A DNA stretch of 49,466 nucleotides from an uncultured Lachnospiraceae bacterium (GCA_910585825.1 CAJUEY010000024.1:1-49466); one strand, 5' to 3'; counted from the stretch's first letter, positions 33,175-42,520 are shown. Translations and numbers: made by a program. Notes: generated by a model from the letters alone, not told the origin.

Positions 33175-33689
33175 ATTATTCCGGAATCAAATTTTGTGAT
33201 ATAGCAAATGGGACGGGGGTTCGGACAGTGCTTTTTGTTTCCGGCTGCAGAAACCACTGTGAGGGATGTTTTCAGCCGGAAACATGGGATTTTTCCAATG
33301 GAGAACCTTTTACAGAGGAGACAGAGAATCGAATCATAGATTCTCTTTTTCCTTCTTATATAAAAGGACTTACACTGTTGGGCGGCGATCCCATGGAGCC
33401 GGAGAATCAAAAGGCGCTGCTGCCTTTTTTACAGAGGATGAAAAAAAGCTGCCCAAATAAAGATGTCTGGGCATATACAGGATATATTTTGGAACGGGAT
33501 CTTGTTCCCGGTGGAAAGTGTTATACAGAAGATACAGCAGAAATGCTTTCCCATATAGACGTTTTGGTAGACGGACCTTATATTGCAGCCCAGTACAGTA
33601 TCATGTTAAAATTTAAGGGATCGTCCAATCAAAGAGTCATAGACTGCAGACACTACCGAAATACCGGGGAAATCAAAGAAATTATGTAA
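33171..33689 (+). CDS. nrdG: Anaerobic ribonucleotide reductase activating protein
   Basis: 172 residues, a small radical SAM activase. The cluster motif CX3CX2C is Cys26, Cys30, Cys33 (SGCRNHCEGCFQPETW), with the TLLGGDPM SAM-contact motif further on. It reduces SAM on its [4Fe-4S] cluster and abstracts hydrogen from Gly698 of NrdD. The ATGA overlap with nrdD shows translational coupling. Ends 62 bases before the HtrA promoter. Confidence 0.96.
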   Translation: MNYSGIKFCDIANGTGVRTVLFVSGCRNHCEGCFQPETWDFSNGEPFTEETENRIIDSLFPSYIKGLTLLGGDPMEPENQKALLPFLQRMKKSCPNKDVWAYTGYILERDLVPGGKCYTEDTAEMLSHIDVLVDGPYIAAQYSIMLKFKGSSNQRVIDCRHYRNTGEIKEIM

Positions 33690-33751
33690 AAAAACATATA
33701 TTTTTCATATTTTCATCAAAAACAGAACATAATTAGAGATTAAACTACTCC

Positions 33752-33780
33752 TTGAAAACAAAGAAAAATATAAATATAAC
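33752..33780 (+). promoter_or_regulatory. Promoter of the HtrA-like protease gene
   Basis: TTGAAA (33752-33757), 17 bases, TATAAC (33775-33780), 25 bases before the ATG with its AAAGGAG site. Confidence 0.6.
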
Positions 33781-33805
33781 ATGACATAAGAAAGGAGTAA
33801 TTGAT

Positions 33806-35011
33806 ATGAGTAAAAATCGTTTTTTTAGTAAGTTAACAAAATGTGCAGCGTTTGCTTTAGTATTCGGCGTTGTGGGAGGGGCAGCATTTTCCGGTGCAAC
33901 TTATTTTATGGACAGCGCTTTTCCTGCAAAAGAAGAAATTGGAGAGGCAGAAAACAATTCGATTTCTTCTGAAAAAATTCAGCCGGTTAAAACAACGGCT
34001 TTTGCACAGTCCACAGATGTTTCCGGTGTAGTGGAAGAGGTAATGCCGTCGATTGTAGCGATTACCGGTATGACGCAGCAGGAGATTATGAATTTCTTTG
34101 GACAGGGCAGGACGATAGAGGGAGAAAGCAGCGGTTCCGGTATTTTGGTTGACAAGGATGATGAGAATCTTTACATTGCCACAAACAATCATGTAGTGGA
34201 AAATACAAATACTCTCACAGTACAGTTTTCAGATGATACAACAGCTCCGGCTACTATAAGGGGTACCGATCCCGCAGATGATTTGGCAGTGGTACAGGTT
34301 GCACTTTCTGATTTGTCAGAAGAAACTTTAAATACAGTAAAAGTTGCTGATATTGGTGATTCTGATGAACTTTCCGTAGGAGATGCTGCAATTGCTATTG
34401 GAAATGCACTGGGTTATGGACAGTCTGTAACTACAGGAGTGGTCAGCGCTCTGGGCAGAGAAGTGACATTTGAAGACGAGACCACAGGAGAAACCGTATT
34501 AAGCCGTCTGATTCAGACGGATGCAGCGATTAATCCGGGAAACAGCGGCGGTGCATTGATTAATACAAAAGGCGAAGTGATCGGGATTAATTCTTCCAAA
34601 TATTCAGATACCGATGTGGAAGGAATGGGATTTGCCATTCCAACGTCAATAGCAGGTCCAATTTTAGAAGATCTGATTGCAAACGGAAAAGTGACCAATT
34701 CCGGAAGCGGTTATTTGGGTATCTATGGGGTAGATGTGACAGAAGATGTATCCAGACAGTATAATATGCCGGCGGGTGTTTATGTGGCTCAGGTGATCAA
34801 AGGCGGTGGAGCTGATTTGGCAGGCATTACAGAGGGCAATATTATTACAAAAGTTGATGATACAGAAGTTGGGTCTATGGATGAACTGAAAGACTGCCTG
34901 AGAGATTACGCAGTAGGAGATACGGTAAAAGTCGTTGTGCAGATTGCGAATAGCGGCGCTTATCTGGAAAAAGAATTCACAGTAACACTGACCATACAAA
35001 ATAATCCATAA
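33806..35011 (+). CDS. HtrA/DegP-type membrane-anchored serine protease
   Basis: 401 residues. One N-terminal membrane helix (~13-33) anchors the protein with the rest outside. Trypsin-like domain with His129 (ATNNHVVEN), Asp159 (DPADDLAVVQ) and Ser247 (NPGNSGGALIN). A single PDZ domain (~295-395) includes GYLGIYGVDVTE and GGADLAGITEGNII. These proteases degrade or refold damaged exported proteins. Length and domain order match Gram-positive HtrA/YkdA-type proteins. Own promoter and own terminator, so monocistronic. Confidence 0.95.
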   Translation: MSKNRFFSKLTKCAAFALVFGVVGGAAFSGATYFMDSAFPAKEEIGEAENNSISSEKIQPVKTTAFAQSTDVSGVVEEVMPSIVAITGMTQQEIMNFFGQGRTIEGESSGSGILVDKDDENLYIATNNHVVENTNTLTVQFSDDTTAPATIRGTDPADDLAVVQVALSDLSEETLNTVKVADIGDSDELSVGDAAIAIGNALGYGQSVTTGVVSALGREVTFEDETTGETVLSRLIQTDAAINPGNSGGALINTKGEVIGINSSKYSDTDVEGMGFAIPTSIAGPILEDLIANGKVTNSGSGYLGIYGVDVTEDVSRQYNMPAGVYVAQVIKGGGADLAGITEGNIITKVDDTEVGSMDELKDCLRDYAVGDTVKVVVQIANSGAYLEKEFTVTLTIQNNP

Positions 35012-35063
35012 AACCTATTGACATGATATGAAATAAGAGTTAGACTATATGGTAAAGAGAAGG

Positions 35064-35094
35064 AAGGTCTGTCAGATAAGGCAGACCTTTGTTC
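35064..35094 (+). terminator. Terminator after the HtrA-like gene
   Basis: Stem AAGGTCTG/CAGACCTT with a ten-base loop, followed by TGTT. The U-run is short but position and stem are good. Confidence 0.7.
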
Positions 35095-35151
35095 TCCACA
35101 AATATCATACAATATATATAGGAATAATATTTTACAGAAAGAAGGAGACAA

Positions 35152-36339
35152 ATGAAATCATTGATATATTTGGATAATGCAGCAACAACCCAGCTTTTTC
35201 CAGAGGTTTTGGAAGAGATGAAGCCATACCTTACAGAATATTATGGCAATCCTTCCAGTATTTATCGGTTTGCGCAAAAGAGCACACAGGCAGTGGAACA
35301 GGCAAGAGAAGAAATTGCAGAAATTATAGGAGCAAAACCGTCAGAGATTTATTTTACGGCAGGGGGAAGTGAATCTAACAACTGGGCGATAAAGGGAATC
35401 GCAGAGGCTTATAAGTCTAAAGGCAAACACATCATTACGTCTAAAATAGAACATCATGCGGTGCTGCACACCTGTGAATATCTGGAAAAACAGGGGTATG
35501 AAGTAACTTATCTGGACGTAAATGAGGAAGGTGTCATTAATTTAGATCAGTTACGTCAGTCAATTCGTTCTGATACAATTCTGATTTCTGTTATGGCTGC
35601 CAACAATGAAATTGGAACGATACAGCCGCTTGCAGAGATTGGCGAGATTGCAAAGGAGCATGGTGTTTTCTTCCATACGGATGCAGTACAGGCCTTTGGG
35701 CATATTTCTCTTGATGTGGAAGAGATGAAAATAGATTTGTTAAGCGCCAGCGGTCATAAAATTCATGGGCCGAAAGGAATTGGATTTTTATATATTCGGG
35801 GAAAGGTAAAGCTTTCTTCATTGATCCATGGAGGCGCACAGGAGCGGGGAAAGAGGGCAGGAACCCATAATGTTCCAGGAATTGTGGGATTTGCAGCAGC
35901 AGCCAAAAAAGCAGAACGTGACAGGGAAAAGGTTTCTGGTCAGCTGAAAAAATTAAGGGATTATTTGATTAAGAGGATTGAGGCTGAGATTCCATTTTCT
36001 TTGCTGAACGGACATCGTACCGACAGACTTCCCAATAACGTACATTTTTGTTTTCGCTTTATTGAGGGAGAATCTATGCTGATTTTGTTAGACGGGGCGG
36101 GAATTTGTGCATCCAGCGGTTCAGCATGTACATCGGGTTCTTTGGATCCGTCTCATGTACTTCTGGCAATCGGCAGACCTCATGAGATTGCACATGGTTC
36201 TTTGAGGGTGACATTGTCGGAGGAAACGACAAAAGAGGAATTGGATTATGTAGTGGAAACTTTGAAAAAAATTATTGAGAGGCTCCGGAATATGTCGCCT
36301 TTGTATGAGGATTACCTTAAAACCAGCCGAAAGGCATAA
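35152..36339 (+). CDS. nifS: Cysteine desulfurase (NifS/IscS family)
   Basis: 395 residues, fold-type I PLP enzyme. N-terminal YLDNAATTQ, PLP-binding Lys203 in SASGHKIHGPKG, His101 of HHAVLHT, and catalytic Cys326 on the mobile loop SSGSACTSGS. It takes sulfur from cysteine and passes it as persulfide to the scaffold for Fe-S assembly. The scaffold gene follows 87 bases later, forming the usual nifS-nifU pair of anaerobic Firmicutes. The end of the gene (EDYLKTSRKA) is duplicated just past the stop codon, see the repeat at 36309. Confidence 0.95.
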   Translation: MKSLIYLDNAATTQLFPEVLEEMKPYLTEYYGNPSSIYRFAQKSTQAVEQAREEIAEIIGAKPSEIYFTAGGSESNNWAIKGIAEAYKSKGKHIITSKIEHHAVLHTCEYLEKQGYEVTYLDVNEEGVINLDQLRQSIRSDTILISVMAANNEIGTIQPLAEIGEIAKEHGVFFHTDAVQAFGHISLDVEEMKIDLLSASGHKIHGPKGIGFLYIRGKVKLSSLIHGGAQERGKRAGTHNVPGIVGFAAAAKKAERDREKVSGQLKKLRDYLIKRIEAEIPFSLLNGHRTDRLPNNVHFCFRFIEGESMLILLDGAGICASSGSACTSGSLDPSHVLLAIGRPHEIAHGSLRVTLSEETTKEELDYVVETLKKIIERLRNMSPLYEDYLKTSRKA

Positions 36340-36388
36340 AGGTATCCGTTTACGCGGATTACCTTAAAGCCAGCCGAAAGGCATAAAG
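36309..36388 (+). repeat. Tandem duplication of the nifS 3' end
   Basis: A 33-base segment containing the last codons and the stop of nifS (36309-36341) recurs at 36356-36388 with one mismatch, 47 bases further on. The offset is not a multiple of three and lies outside the ORF, so it changes only the spacer before nifU. It may be replication slippage or a structure-forming spacer. Confidence 0.85.
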
Positions 36389-36425
36389 AATGGAAGCGAA
36401 TGAAACAGGAATCAGGAGGAAATTT

Positions 36426-36863
36426 ATGTATAGCGAAAAAGTTATGGATCATTTTAATAATCCAAGAAATATGGGAGAAATTGAAAATGCAAAAGGCATC
36501 GGAACAGTAGGAAATGCAAAATGCGGAGACATCATGCGGATGTATTTGGATATTGATGACAACGGTATTATCCAGGATGTGAAATTTAAGACGTTTGGCT
36601 GTGGGGCAGCCATAGCAACAAGCAGTATGGCAACAGAACTTGTGAAAGGGAAAACCGTACAGGAGGCTCTTTTGGTTACCAATAAAGCAGTTATGGATGC
36701 TTTGGATGGGCTGCCGCCGGTGAAAGTACACTGTTCTCTGCTGGCAGAAGAGGCCATTCATGCAGCCCTCTGGGATTATGCGAAAAAGCAGGGTATTGAG
36801 ATTGAGGGTTTAAAGGAACCGGTGAAAGATATTGAAGAAATTGCGGCGGAGGAAGATGAATAA
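36426..36863 (+). CDS. nifU: Fe-S cluster assembly scaffold (NifU/IscU-like)
   Basis: 145 residues from the ATG at 36426, which has AGGAGGAAATTT directly upstream; the in-frame ATG at 36390 does not fit the family. Three cluster-ligand cysteines: Cys33 (NAKCGD), Cys59 (TFGCGAAIA) and Cys103 (KVHCSLLAEEAI), with Asp35 next to the first as in IscU/NifU N-domains. It receives persulfide sulfur from the desulfurase and builds [2Fe-2S]/[4Fe-4S] clusters for enzymes such as NifJ, NrdG and the glutamate synthase fusion here. An acidic tail (EEIAAEEDE) ends the protein. Confidence 0.94.
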   Translation: MYSEKVMDHFNNPRNMGEIENAKGIGTVGNAKCGDIMRMYLDIDDNGIIQDVKFKTFGCGAAIATSSMATELVKGKTVQEALLVTNKAVMDALDGLPPVKVHCSLLAEEAIHAALWDYAKKQGIEIEGLKEPVKDIEEIAAEEDE

Positions 36864-36942
36864 ACAATAGGGATAGATTTTGGCTGAAGATATAAAAATC
36901 TGTCCGCAGCAGCATTTTTAGTATTATATTAAGGCATAAAAG

Positions 36943-36976
36943 ACGGCAGCGCCCTTTTCGGGGGTCTGCCGTTTTG
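36943..36976 (+). terminator. Terminator after nifU
   Basis: Stem ACGGCAG/CTGCCGT with inner pairs GCCC/GGGG, followed by TTT; AAAA on the other side allows use in the opposite direction for the convergent coiled-coil gene. Confidence 0.75.
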
Positions 36977-37047
36977 GCGTTATTGCTGAAATGTATCTGA
37001 AAAATGTTGTCAGTGACAGAGTTTTGGTATCTGACGAAACTTGTTCG

Positions 37048-37605
37048 TTATGCAATTTTGAGTTTAATGTCTGCCATTTCCTGCTCGAGATGTTCGACTC
37101 TGGATTTTAAATCGGATACCTGTACTTCGTATAAGATGGATTTATTTTGTATACGGATAGCTTCGTTAAGTTTATCTACTAAATTGATGTGGTTTTCAGC
37201 AAGCAGCTGAATGTTGTGGTTGGTTTTATTCTCGAGAGTTAATCCAATGTGGGTGATACGATTTTCGACTTTTTGCAGCCGTTTATCCAGGGATTGGATG
37301 TTGTCTTTCATATCTTGGATATCGACTTTCACGCCATGGATGTCGTCTTTCGTGTCTTGGATATCGACTTTCATGCCATGAATATCATCTTTCAAGCCCT
37401 GGATGTCGTCTTTCGTGTCTTGGATATCGACTTTCACGCCTTGAATATCATCTTTCAAGCCCTGGATGTCGTCTTTCGTGTCTTGGATATCGACTTTCAT
37501 ACCATGAATATCATTTTTCACGCCCTGAATGTCGCTGCGAAGGGGCTGAATCGAATCCTGAATCAAACTACCGATTGCCTGTAAATCTTCTAGTGTCAAT
37601 GCCAT
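37048..37605 (-). CDS. Heptad-repeat coiled-coil protein of unknown function
   Basis: 185 residues from the ATG at 37605 (AAGGAG nine bases upstream); the open frame reaches further up but without a site. After a short head (MALTLEDLQAIGSLIQDSIQ) come about eleven seven-residue units such as DIQDTKD, DIQGLKD, DIQGVKV and DIHGMKV, with Ile and Leu/Val/Met/Thr at 3-4 spacing, then a non-repetitive coiled coil to the end (LKSRVEHLEQEMADIKLKI). The DNA repeats every 63 bases (three heptads). It has no signal peptide or membrane helix. Such proteins resemble phage-tail-like or trimeric coiled coils, but I cannot assign a function. It lies directly downstream of typA. Confidence 0.8.
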   Translation of the reverse strand: MALTLEDLQAIGSLIQDSIQPLRSDIQGVKNDIHGMKVDIQDTKDDIQGLKDDIQGVKVDIQDTKDDIQGLKDDIHGMKVDIQDTKDDIHGVKVDIQDMKDNIQSLDKRLQKVENRITHIGLTLENKTNHNIQLLAENHINLVDKLNEAIRIQNKSILYEVQVSDLKSRVEHLEQEMADIKLKIA

Positions 37606-37718
37606 GCAGTCACGCTCCTTTTTAGTGCCTTGAAATGTGAGGTGTTTTGTATTATAGCATGGCAGGAACATAAAGTCTAACTGAATAGTTACTAAAATTT
37701 TCTTTGTATTTTTGTACA

Positions 37719-39548
37719 CTATTTTTTCAGATTGGCGCGTTTCCGAAGAGTGGAATCTAAGATCCGTTTGCGGATTCTAAGGTTTTCCGGTGTAACTTCT
37801 AACAGCTCATCTACGTCAATGAAATCCAGCGCCTGTTCTAAGCTTAAAATTTTAGGTGGCGTCAATGTTAGGGCTTCATCTGCGGAAGAGGAGCGGGTAT
37901 TGGTCAGATGTTTCTTTTTGCAGACATTGATTTCGATATCCTCTGCTCTGGAAGAAGAACCAATGACCATGCCGGAATATACCTTTTCTCCGGGCCCGAT
38001 AAATAAGGTTCCTCTATCTTGTGCAGAAAAGAGGCCGTAAGTGACAGATTCACCTGTTTCAAAGGCGATCAGGGAGCCCAGTTTTCGATATTCAATATCG
38101 CCGCAGTAAAGGTCGTAACCGTCAAAAATCGTATTGATGATGCCGTTTCCCTTGGTGTCTGTTAAAAATTCTCCCCGGTAACCGATTAATCCACGGGAAG
38201 GAATACGGAATTCCAGCCTTGTATAGCCTCCGCTGATGCTTTTCATATTTAAAAGGCTGCCCTTTCTGGTGCTTAATTTGGAAATAACAGCTCCGGTAAA
38301 GTCATCGGGAACATCAATATAAGCAAGCTCCATAGGCTCTGTCTGTTTGCCGTTTTCATCGGTATGGTAGAGAACCTCTGCTTTGCTGACTGCGAATTCA
38401 TAACCTTCTCTGCGCATGTTTTCTATCAGGACAGATAAATGCAGTTCGCCGCGGCCGGATACCTTATAACTGTCCGGACTGTCTGTTTCCTCTACACGGA
38501 GACTGACATCTGTATTTAATTCCTTAAGAAGTCTGTCTCTGATATGGCGTGAGGTAACATATTTGCCCTCTAATCCGGCAAAAGGACTGTCGTTTACAAT
38601 AAAATTCATAGCCAGAGTAGGCTCCGAAATTTTCTGGAAGGGAATGGCAGAAGGATTTTCCACAGAGCAGATGGTATCTCCGATATGAAGATCTGCAATG
38701 CCGGATATGGCTACAATGGAGCCGATTTTGGCTTCTGTTACTTCTATCTTATTTAAACCGTCAAATTCATATAATTTGCTGATACGGATTTTTGTCTGCT
38801 TGTCCGGTTCATGATGATTGACCAGCAAAGCATCCTGATTTATTTTAATACAGCCGTTGTCCACTTTTCCGACGCCAATGCGTCCGACGTATTCGTTGTA
38901 ATCAATGGTACTGATTAATACCTGTGTGCCGGCATCGGGATCGCCTTCCGGCGCAGGAATATAATCTACGATGGTATCAAACAGATCGGTCATATCTTCT
39001 TTTGGCTGATTCAAATCTTTCATGGCGCAGCCGTTTCTTGCAGAGGTGAAAATAAAAGGACATTCCAGCTGTTCGTCGGAGGCGTCTAAATCCATAAATA
39101 ATTCCAATACTTCATCGATGACTTCATCGGGACGTGCTTCCGGGCGGTCAATTTTATTGACGCAGACGATAACCGGGAGTTCTAAGGAGAGAGCTTTCAT
39201 CAGAACAAATTTTGTCTGAGGCATAACGCCTTCAAAAGCATCTACCACAAGGATAACGCCGTTTACCATCTTAAGGACGCGTTCTACTTCGCCGCCGAAA
39301 TCTGCATGTCCAGGGGTGTCTACGATGTTGATTTTGGTATTTTTATAAAATACAGCCGTATTTTTAGAAAGGATGGTAATGCCTCTTTCCCGCTCAATGT
39401 CGTTAGAGTCCATGACGCGTTCCTTTACTTCCTGATTTTCACGAAAAACACCGCTTTGTTTTAAAAGTTCGTCTACCAGAGTTGTTTTGCCATGATCAAC
39501 GTGGGCGATAATGGCAATGTTGCGGATGTCTTCTCTTTTCATATTCAT
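37719..39548 (-). CDS. typA: Translational GTPase TypA/BipA
   Basis: 609 residues from the ATG at 39548, with AGAAGG nine bases upstream; two other in-frame ATGs (39578, 39542) fit less well. G-domain motifs: AHVDHGKTT (G1), RGITI (G2), DTPGHADF (G3), NKID (G4) and SAR (G5). The EF-G-like domains follow, with the C-terminal TypA-specific part (SRGLIGYRGEFLTDTKGNG). It binds the ribosome and helps assembly of the large subunit and adaptation to cold and stress. Own promoter at 39588-39615. The coiled-coil gene starts 113 bases after the stop. Confidence 0.97.
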   Translation of the reverse strand: MNMKREDIRNIAIIAHVDHGKTTLVDELLKQSGVFRENQEVKERVMDSNDIERERGITILSKNTAVFYKNTKINIVDTPGHADFGGEVERVLKMVNGVILVVDAFEGVMPQTKFVLMKALSLELPVIVCVNKIDRPEARPDEVIDEVLELFMDLDASDEQLECPFIFTSARNGCAMKDLNQPKEDMTDLFDTIVDYIPAPEGDPDAGTQVLISTIDYNEYVGRIGVGKVDNGCIKINQDALLVNHHEPDKQTKIRISKLYEFDGLNKIEVTEAKIGSIVAISGIADLHIGDTICSVENPSAIPFQKISEPTLAMNFIVNDSPFAGLEGKYVTSRHIRDRLLKELNTDVSLRVEETDSPDSYKVSGRGELHLSVLIENMRREGYEFAVSKAEVLYHTDENGKQTEPMELAYIDVPDDFTGAVISKLSTRKGSLLNMKSISGGYTRLEFRIPSRGLIGYRGEFLTDTKGNGIINTIFDGYDLYCGDIEYRKLGSLIAFETGESVTYGLFSAQDRGTLFIGPGEKVYSGMVIGSSSRAEDIEINVCKKKHLTNTRSSSADEALTLTPPKILSLEQALDFIDVDELLEVTPENLRIRKRILDSTLRKRANLKK

Positions 39549-39587
39549 AGGTTTGATCCTTCTTTCTTTTGCTTTCATCGGCTATCT

Positions 39588-39658
39588 ATTTTATCATATT
39601 TTGTTTATTTATCAAGGTTTAATGCGAAATTTACATATTCATTTCGCCATGGTATACT
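39588..39658. promoter_or_regulatory. Divergent promoters of typA and the MATE gene
   Basis: Minus strand, for typA: TTGATA (39610-39615), 16 bases, TAAAAT (39588-39593). Plus strand, for the MATE gene: TTTACA (39630-39635), 17 bases, TATACT (39653-39658). The two -35 regions are only ~14 bases apart. Confidence 0.65.
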
Positions 39659-39677
39659 GATTTGGGGTGAAGAAAGG

Positions 39678-41021
39678 ATGAATCAAAAAGACTTAACAAG
39701 AGGTTCTGTATTTTCCACAATGTGTTTTTTTGCAATGCCGATGATACTTGGAAACATACTGCAGCAGGGATATAACGTTGCAGATACATGGGTAGTGGGG
39801 CATTATATCGGTCCAGATGCACTGGCGGCAGTTGGTTCTGCCTTTGCATTGATGACGTGTTTGACATCTGTGCTGCTGGGGCTTTGTATGGGCAGCGGCG
39901 TTGTTTTTTCACTGTGTTTCGGAAAACAGGATGAAACGCGTCTGGAACGCAGCATTTGCGCCGCCTTTCTGTTAGTGGCTATGATTGCAGCGGTTCTTAC
40001 GGCAGCGGCGCTCTTTGGCGTAGATATGATTATTCGCTGGATGAATATTCCCCGGGAGATTACAAAGATTACAAAGGATTATCTGGTTCTCATATTCTGC
40101 GGGATACCGGCCGTTGCCGTATATAATTTTTTTGGCGCATATTTGAAGGCGCTTGGGAATTCTGTAGTTCCACTGGTGTTTTTGGGAATTTCCACAGTTC
40201 TGAATATCGGATTGGATATATGGTTTATTGCGGTTTTAAAACAGGAAACTGCCGGAGCGGCTGCCGCAACGATTTTGTCACAATACATATCAGGCATCGG
40301 AATCGGGATTTATACAATCATAAAAAATAAAGCTCTCAGGAATGCCCTTTGTCATTTTAAACTCAAAGCATCCAGTCTGTTTGAAATTGCAAATTATTCA
40401 CTTTTAACCTGTCTGCAGCAGTCGGTGATGAATTTTGGGATTCTGATGGTACAGGGACTGGTGAATACATTTGGAATAACGGTAATGGCGGGATTTGCGG
40501 CAGCAATAAAAGTAGATTCTTTTACATATATGCCAGCGCAGGAATATGCAAACGCATTTTCCACATTTATTGCCCAGAATGTGGGAGCGAAGAAAAACGA
40601 AAGGATTTTTCAGGGGATTCGTTATGCAGTTATGACAAGCTTATCTTATTGCATAGCGGCGTCGCTTTTGATCTGGTTTCTGGCAAAGCCGCTGATGGAG
40701 CTTTTTATTGAGGAGGGAGAAATCGCAATTGTAGCAGAGGGCGTGCGTTTTCTCCATACAGTCGGACCATTTTATTTTGGAATCGGATGTCTGTTTTTGT
40801 TTTATGGACTTTACCGGGCGGTTGGAAAGCCTGGAATGTCAGTGGCGCTGACTGTGATTTCTCTGGGGATTCGTGTCGGTCTTTCCTATGCGCTGGTTAA
40901 AATACCGTCAATCGGCGTTGCGGGGATCTGGTGGTCTATTCCTATTGGCTGGGGGATTGCTGATTTGACAGGTCTGTTCTATTTCATCAGACACAAGGAT
41001 GAAATCTGTGGTGAACAATAA
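39678..41021 (+). CDS. MATE family multidrug/Na+ exporter
   Basis: 448 residues from the ATG at 39678, right after the plus-strand promoter; the frame is open upstream but the family starts at MNQKDLTRGSVFSTMCFFAM. Twelve membrane helices in two six-helix halves. PMILGNILQQGYNVADTWVVG is the typical first helix and loop of DinF/NorM-like proteins. The later half begins near NYSLLTCLQQSVMNFGILM. These exporters extrude cationic compounds using Na+ or H+ gradients. Monocistronic by position. Confidence 0.94.
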   Translation: MNQKDLTRGSVFSTMCFFAMPMILGNILQQGYNVADTWVVGHYIGPDALAAVGSAFALMTCLTSVLLGLCMGSGVVFSLCFGKQDETRLERSICAAFLLVAMIAAVLTAAALFGVDMIIRWMNIPREITKITKDYLVLIFCGIPAVAVYNFFGAYLKALGNSVVPLVFLGISTVLNIGLDIWFIAVLKQETAGAAAATILSQYISGIGIGIYTIIKNKALRNALCHFKLKASSLFEIANYSLLTCLQQSVMNFGILMVQGLVNTFGITVMAGFAAAIKVDSFTYMPAQEYANAFSTFIAQNVGAKKNERIFQGIRYAVMTSLSYCIAASLLIWFLAKPLMELFIEEGEIAIVAEGVRFLHTVGPFYFGIGCLFLFYGLYRAVGKPGMSVALTVISLGIRVGLSYALVKIPSIGVAGIWWSIPIGWGIADLTGLFYFIRHKDEICGEQ

Positions 41022-41060
41022 CAGTTCAATCCAGGAATCCATTTTACTATGAGAAAGTAA

Positions 41061-41089
41061 TTGCCTGTATGTTTGGTCCGTGTTATGAT
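41061..41089 (+). promoter_or_regulatory. Promoter of the SNF transporter gene
   Basis: TTGCCT (41061-41066), 17 bases, TATGAT (41084-41089), 33 bases before the ATG. Confidence 0.5.
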
Positions 41090-41122
41090 AAAACAATCAT
41101 ATATTTTGGGGAGGGTTTACAA

Positions 41123-42520
41123 ATGAAAAAAGGAGAAAATACCAGGAATTCACTACAGCAAGAAAAAACCCGCAGCAGTTTTTCCGGGAAGCTGGGATAT
41201 GTTCTCGCGGTTGCAGGATCGGCTGTGGGTCTTGGAAATATCTGGCGGTTTCCTTATTTGGCAGCAAAATACGGAGGCGGCATTTTTCTTTTGACTTATC
41301 TGGTTTTGATGCTGACCTTCGGCTATGCATTGATTGTATCGGAAACGGCATTAGGGAGGATGACAAAGAAAAGTCCGGTAGGCGCATTCGCAGCTTTTGG
41401 AAATCGTTTTTGGTTTCGGTTTGGGGGCTGGATCAATGCAGTCATTCCTATGCTTATTGTACCTTATTATAGTGTAATTGGAGGCTGGGTAGTAAAATAT
41501 CTGTTTGAGCACATACGGGGAAGCGCGTCTGCCCTGGCAGAAGACGGTTATTTTACGAATTTTATTGCCAATGGTTTTGAGGCGGAATTCTGGTTTCTTT
41601 TGTTTAGCGTTTTGGTGACGGCAGTTCTTTTTGCCGGTGTAAAGCAGGGCGTGGAACGTGTTTCAAAAGTGATGATGCCTTTGCTTGTGATACTGGCTGT
41701 GTTTGTTGCGATCTATTCTATGACAAGGCCTGGGGCATGGAAGGGTGTAACATATTTTCTGGTTCCGAATTTTAAACATTTTTCATGGATGACGGTAGTG
41801 GCGGCCATGGGACAGATGTTTTACTCTCTGTCAATTGCCATGGGAATTTTGTATACATATGGTTCCTATATAAAAGACGATGTGGATATTGAAAAATCCA
41901 CAAAGCAGGTAGAAGTGTTTGATACGGCAATTGCTATGCTTGCGGGTCTGATGATTATTCCGGCGGTTTTTGCATTTTCCGGTGGAGATCCGGATACATT
42001 AAAGGCGGGCCCTTCTTTGATGTTTATTACAATTCCCAAGGTGTTTGCAAGCATGGGATTTGGAACGGGAGCCGGAATTGTGTTCTTTCTTCTGGTGCTT
42101 CTGGCGGCATTGACCAGCGCAATTTCTCTGGCAGAATCGGGTGTTTCTACCTTTGAGGATCAGCTTGGAATAAGCCGCCGCAAATCGGTGCTGCTTATGG
42201 GTGCGGTGATTCTTTTGTTTGGATCGGTTTCTGCCCTTGGTTTTGGAGCGCTTGATTTTGTCTCTTTGCTTGGAATGTCGATTCTGGATTTTTTCGATTT
42301 TCTGACGAATTCTCTTATGATGCCTCTGGCCGCTTTGGCTACCTGTATTCTGGTTACCCGTGTTGTCGGGTTAAAAAAGCTGGCGCAGGAGGTTGAGAAA
42401 TCTTCCGATTTTAAACGTAAGAAGATGTATTGTTTTTTTATGAGATATCTGGCTCCGATCTGCATTGTGACGATTTTGTTTAGTTCAATTGCAAACGTGC
42501 TGGGATGGATTTCTATGTAG
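41123..42520 (+). CDS. Sodium-dependent (SNF/NSS family) amino-acid transporter
   Basis: 466 residues from the ATG at 41123 (GGGGAGGG upstream). The first helix VAGSAVGLGNIWRFPYLAAK is the unmistakable NSS signature, contributing Na+ and substrate ligands. About eleven to twelve helices, as in bacterial tyrosine/tryptophan-type transporters (TnaT, MhsT). The second Na+ site lies in ALTSAISLAESGVSTFED. It imports a neutral or aromatic amino acid with Na+; the exact one is not shown by sequence. No partner genes are attached. Confidence 0.95.
   Translation: MKKGENTRNSLQQEKTRSSFSGKLGYVLAVAGSAVGLGNIWRFPYLAAKYGGGIFLLTYLVLMLTFGYALIVSETALGRMTKKSPVGAFAAFGNRFWFRFGGWINAVIPMLIVPYYSVIGGWVVKYLFEHIRGSASALAEDGYFTNFIANGFEAEFWFLLFSVLVTAVLFAGVKQGVERVSKVMMPLLVILAVFVAIYSMTRPGAWKGVTYFLVPNFKHFSWMTVVAAMGQMFYSLSIAMGILYTYGSYIKDDVDIEKSTKQVEVFDTAIAMLAGLMIIPAVFAFSGGDPDTLKAGPSLMFITIPKVFASMGFGTGAGIVFFLLVLLAALTSAISLAESGVSTFEDQLGISRRKSVLLMGAVILLFGSVSALGFGALDFVSLLGMSILDFFDFLTNSLMMPLAALATCILVTRVVGLKKLAQEVEKSSDFKRKKMYCFFMRYLAPICIVTILFSSIANVLGWISM

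Noticed and set aside
36309..36388. Direct repeat considered as an attachment site
   Set aside because: The 47-base period is tandem and nothing is inserted between the copies; slippage is the simpler explanation.
37249..37584. Plus-strand 111-codon ORF with repeats (LDVVFRVLDIDFHA)
   Set aside because: It is the mirror frame of the minus-strand heptad gene; the minus strand has the ribosome site and the coiled-coil logic.
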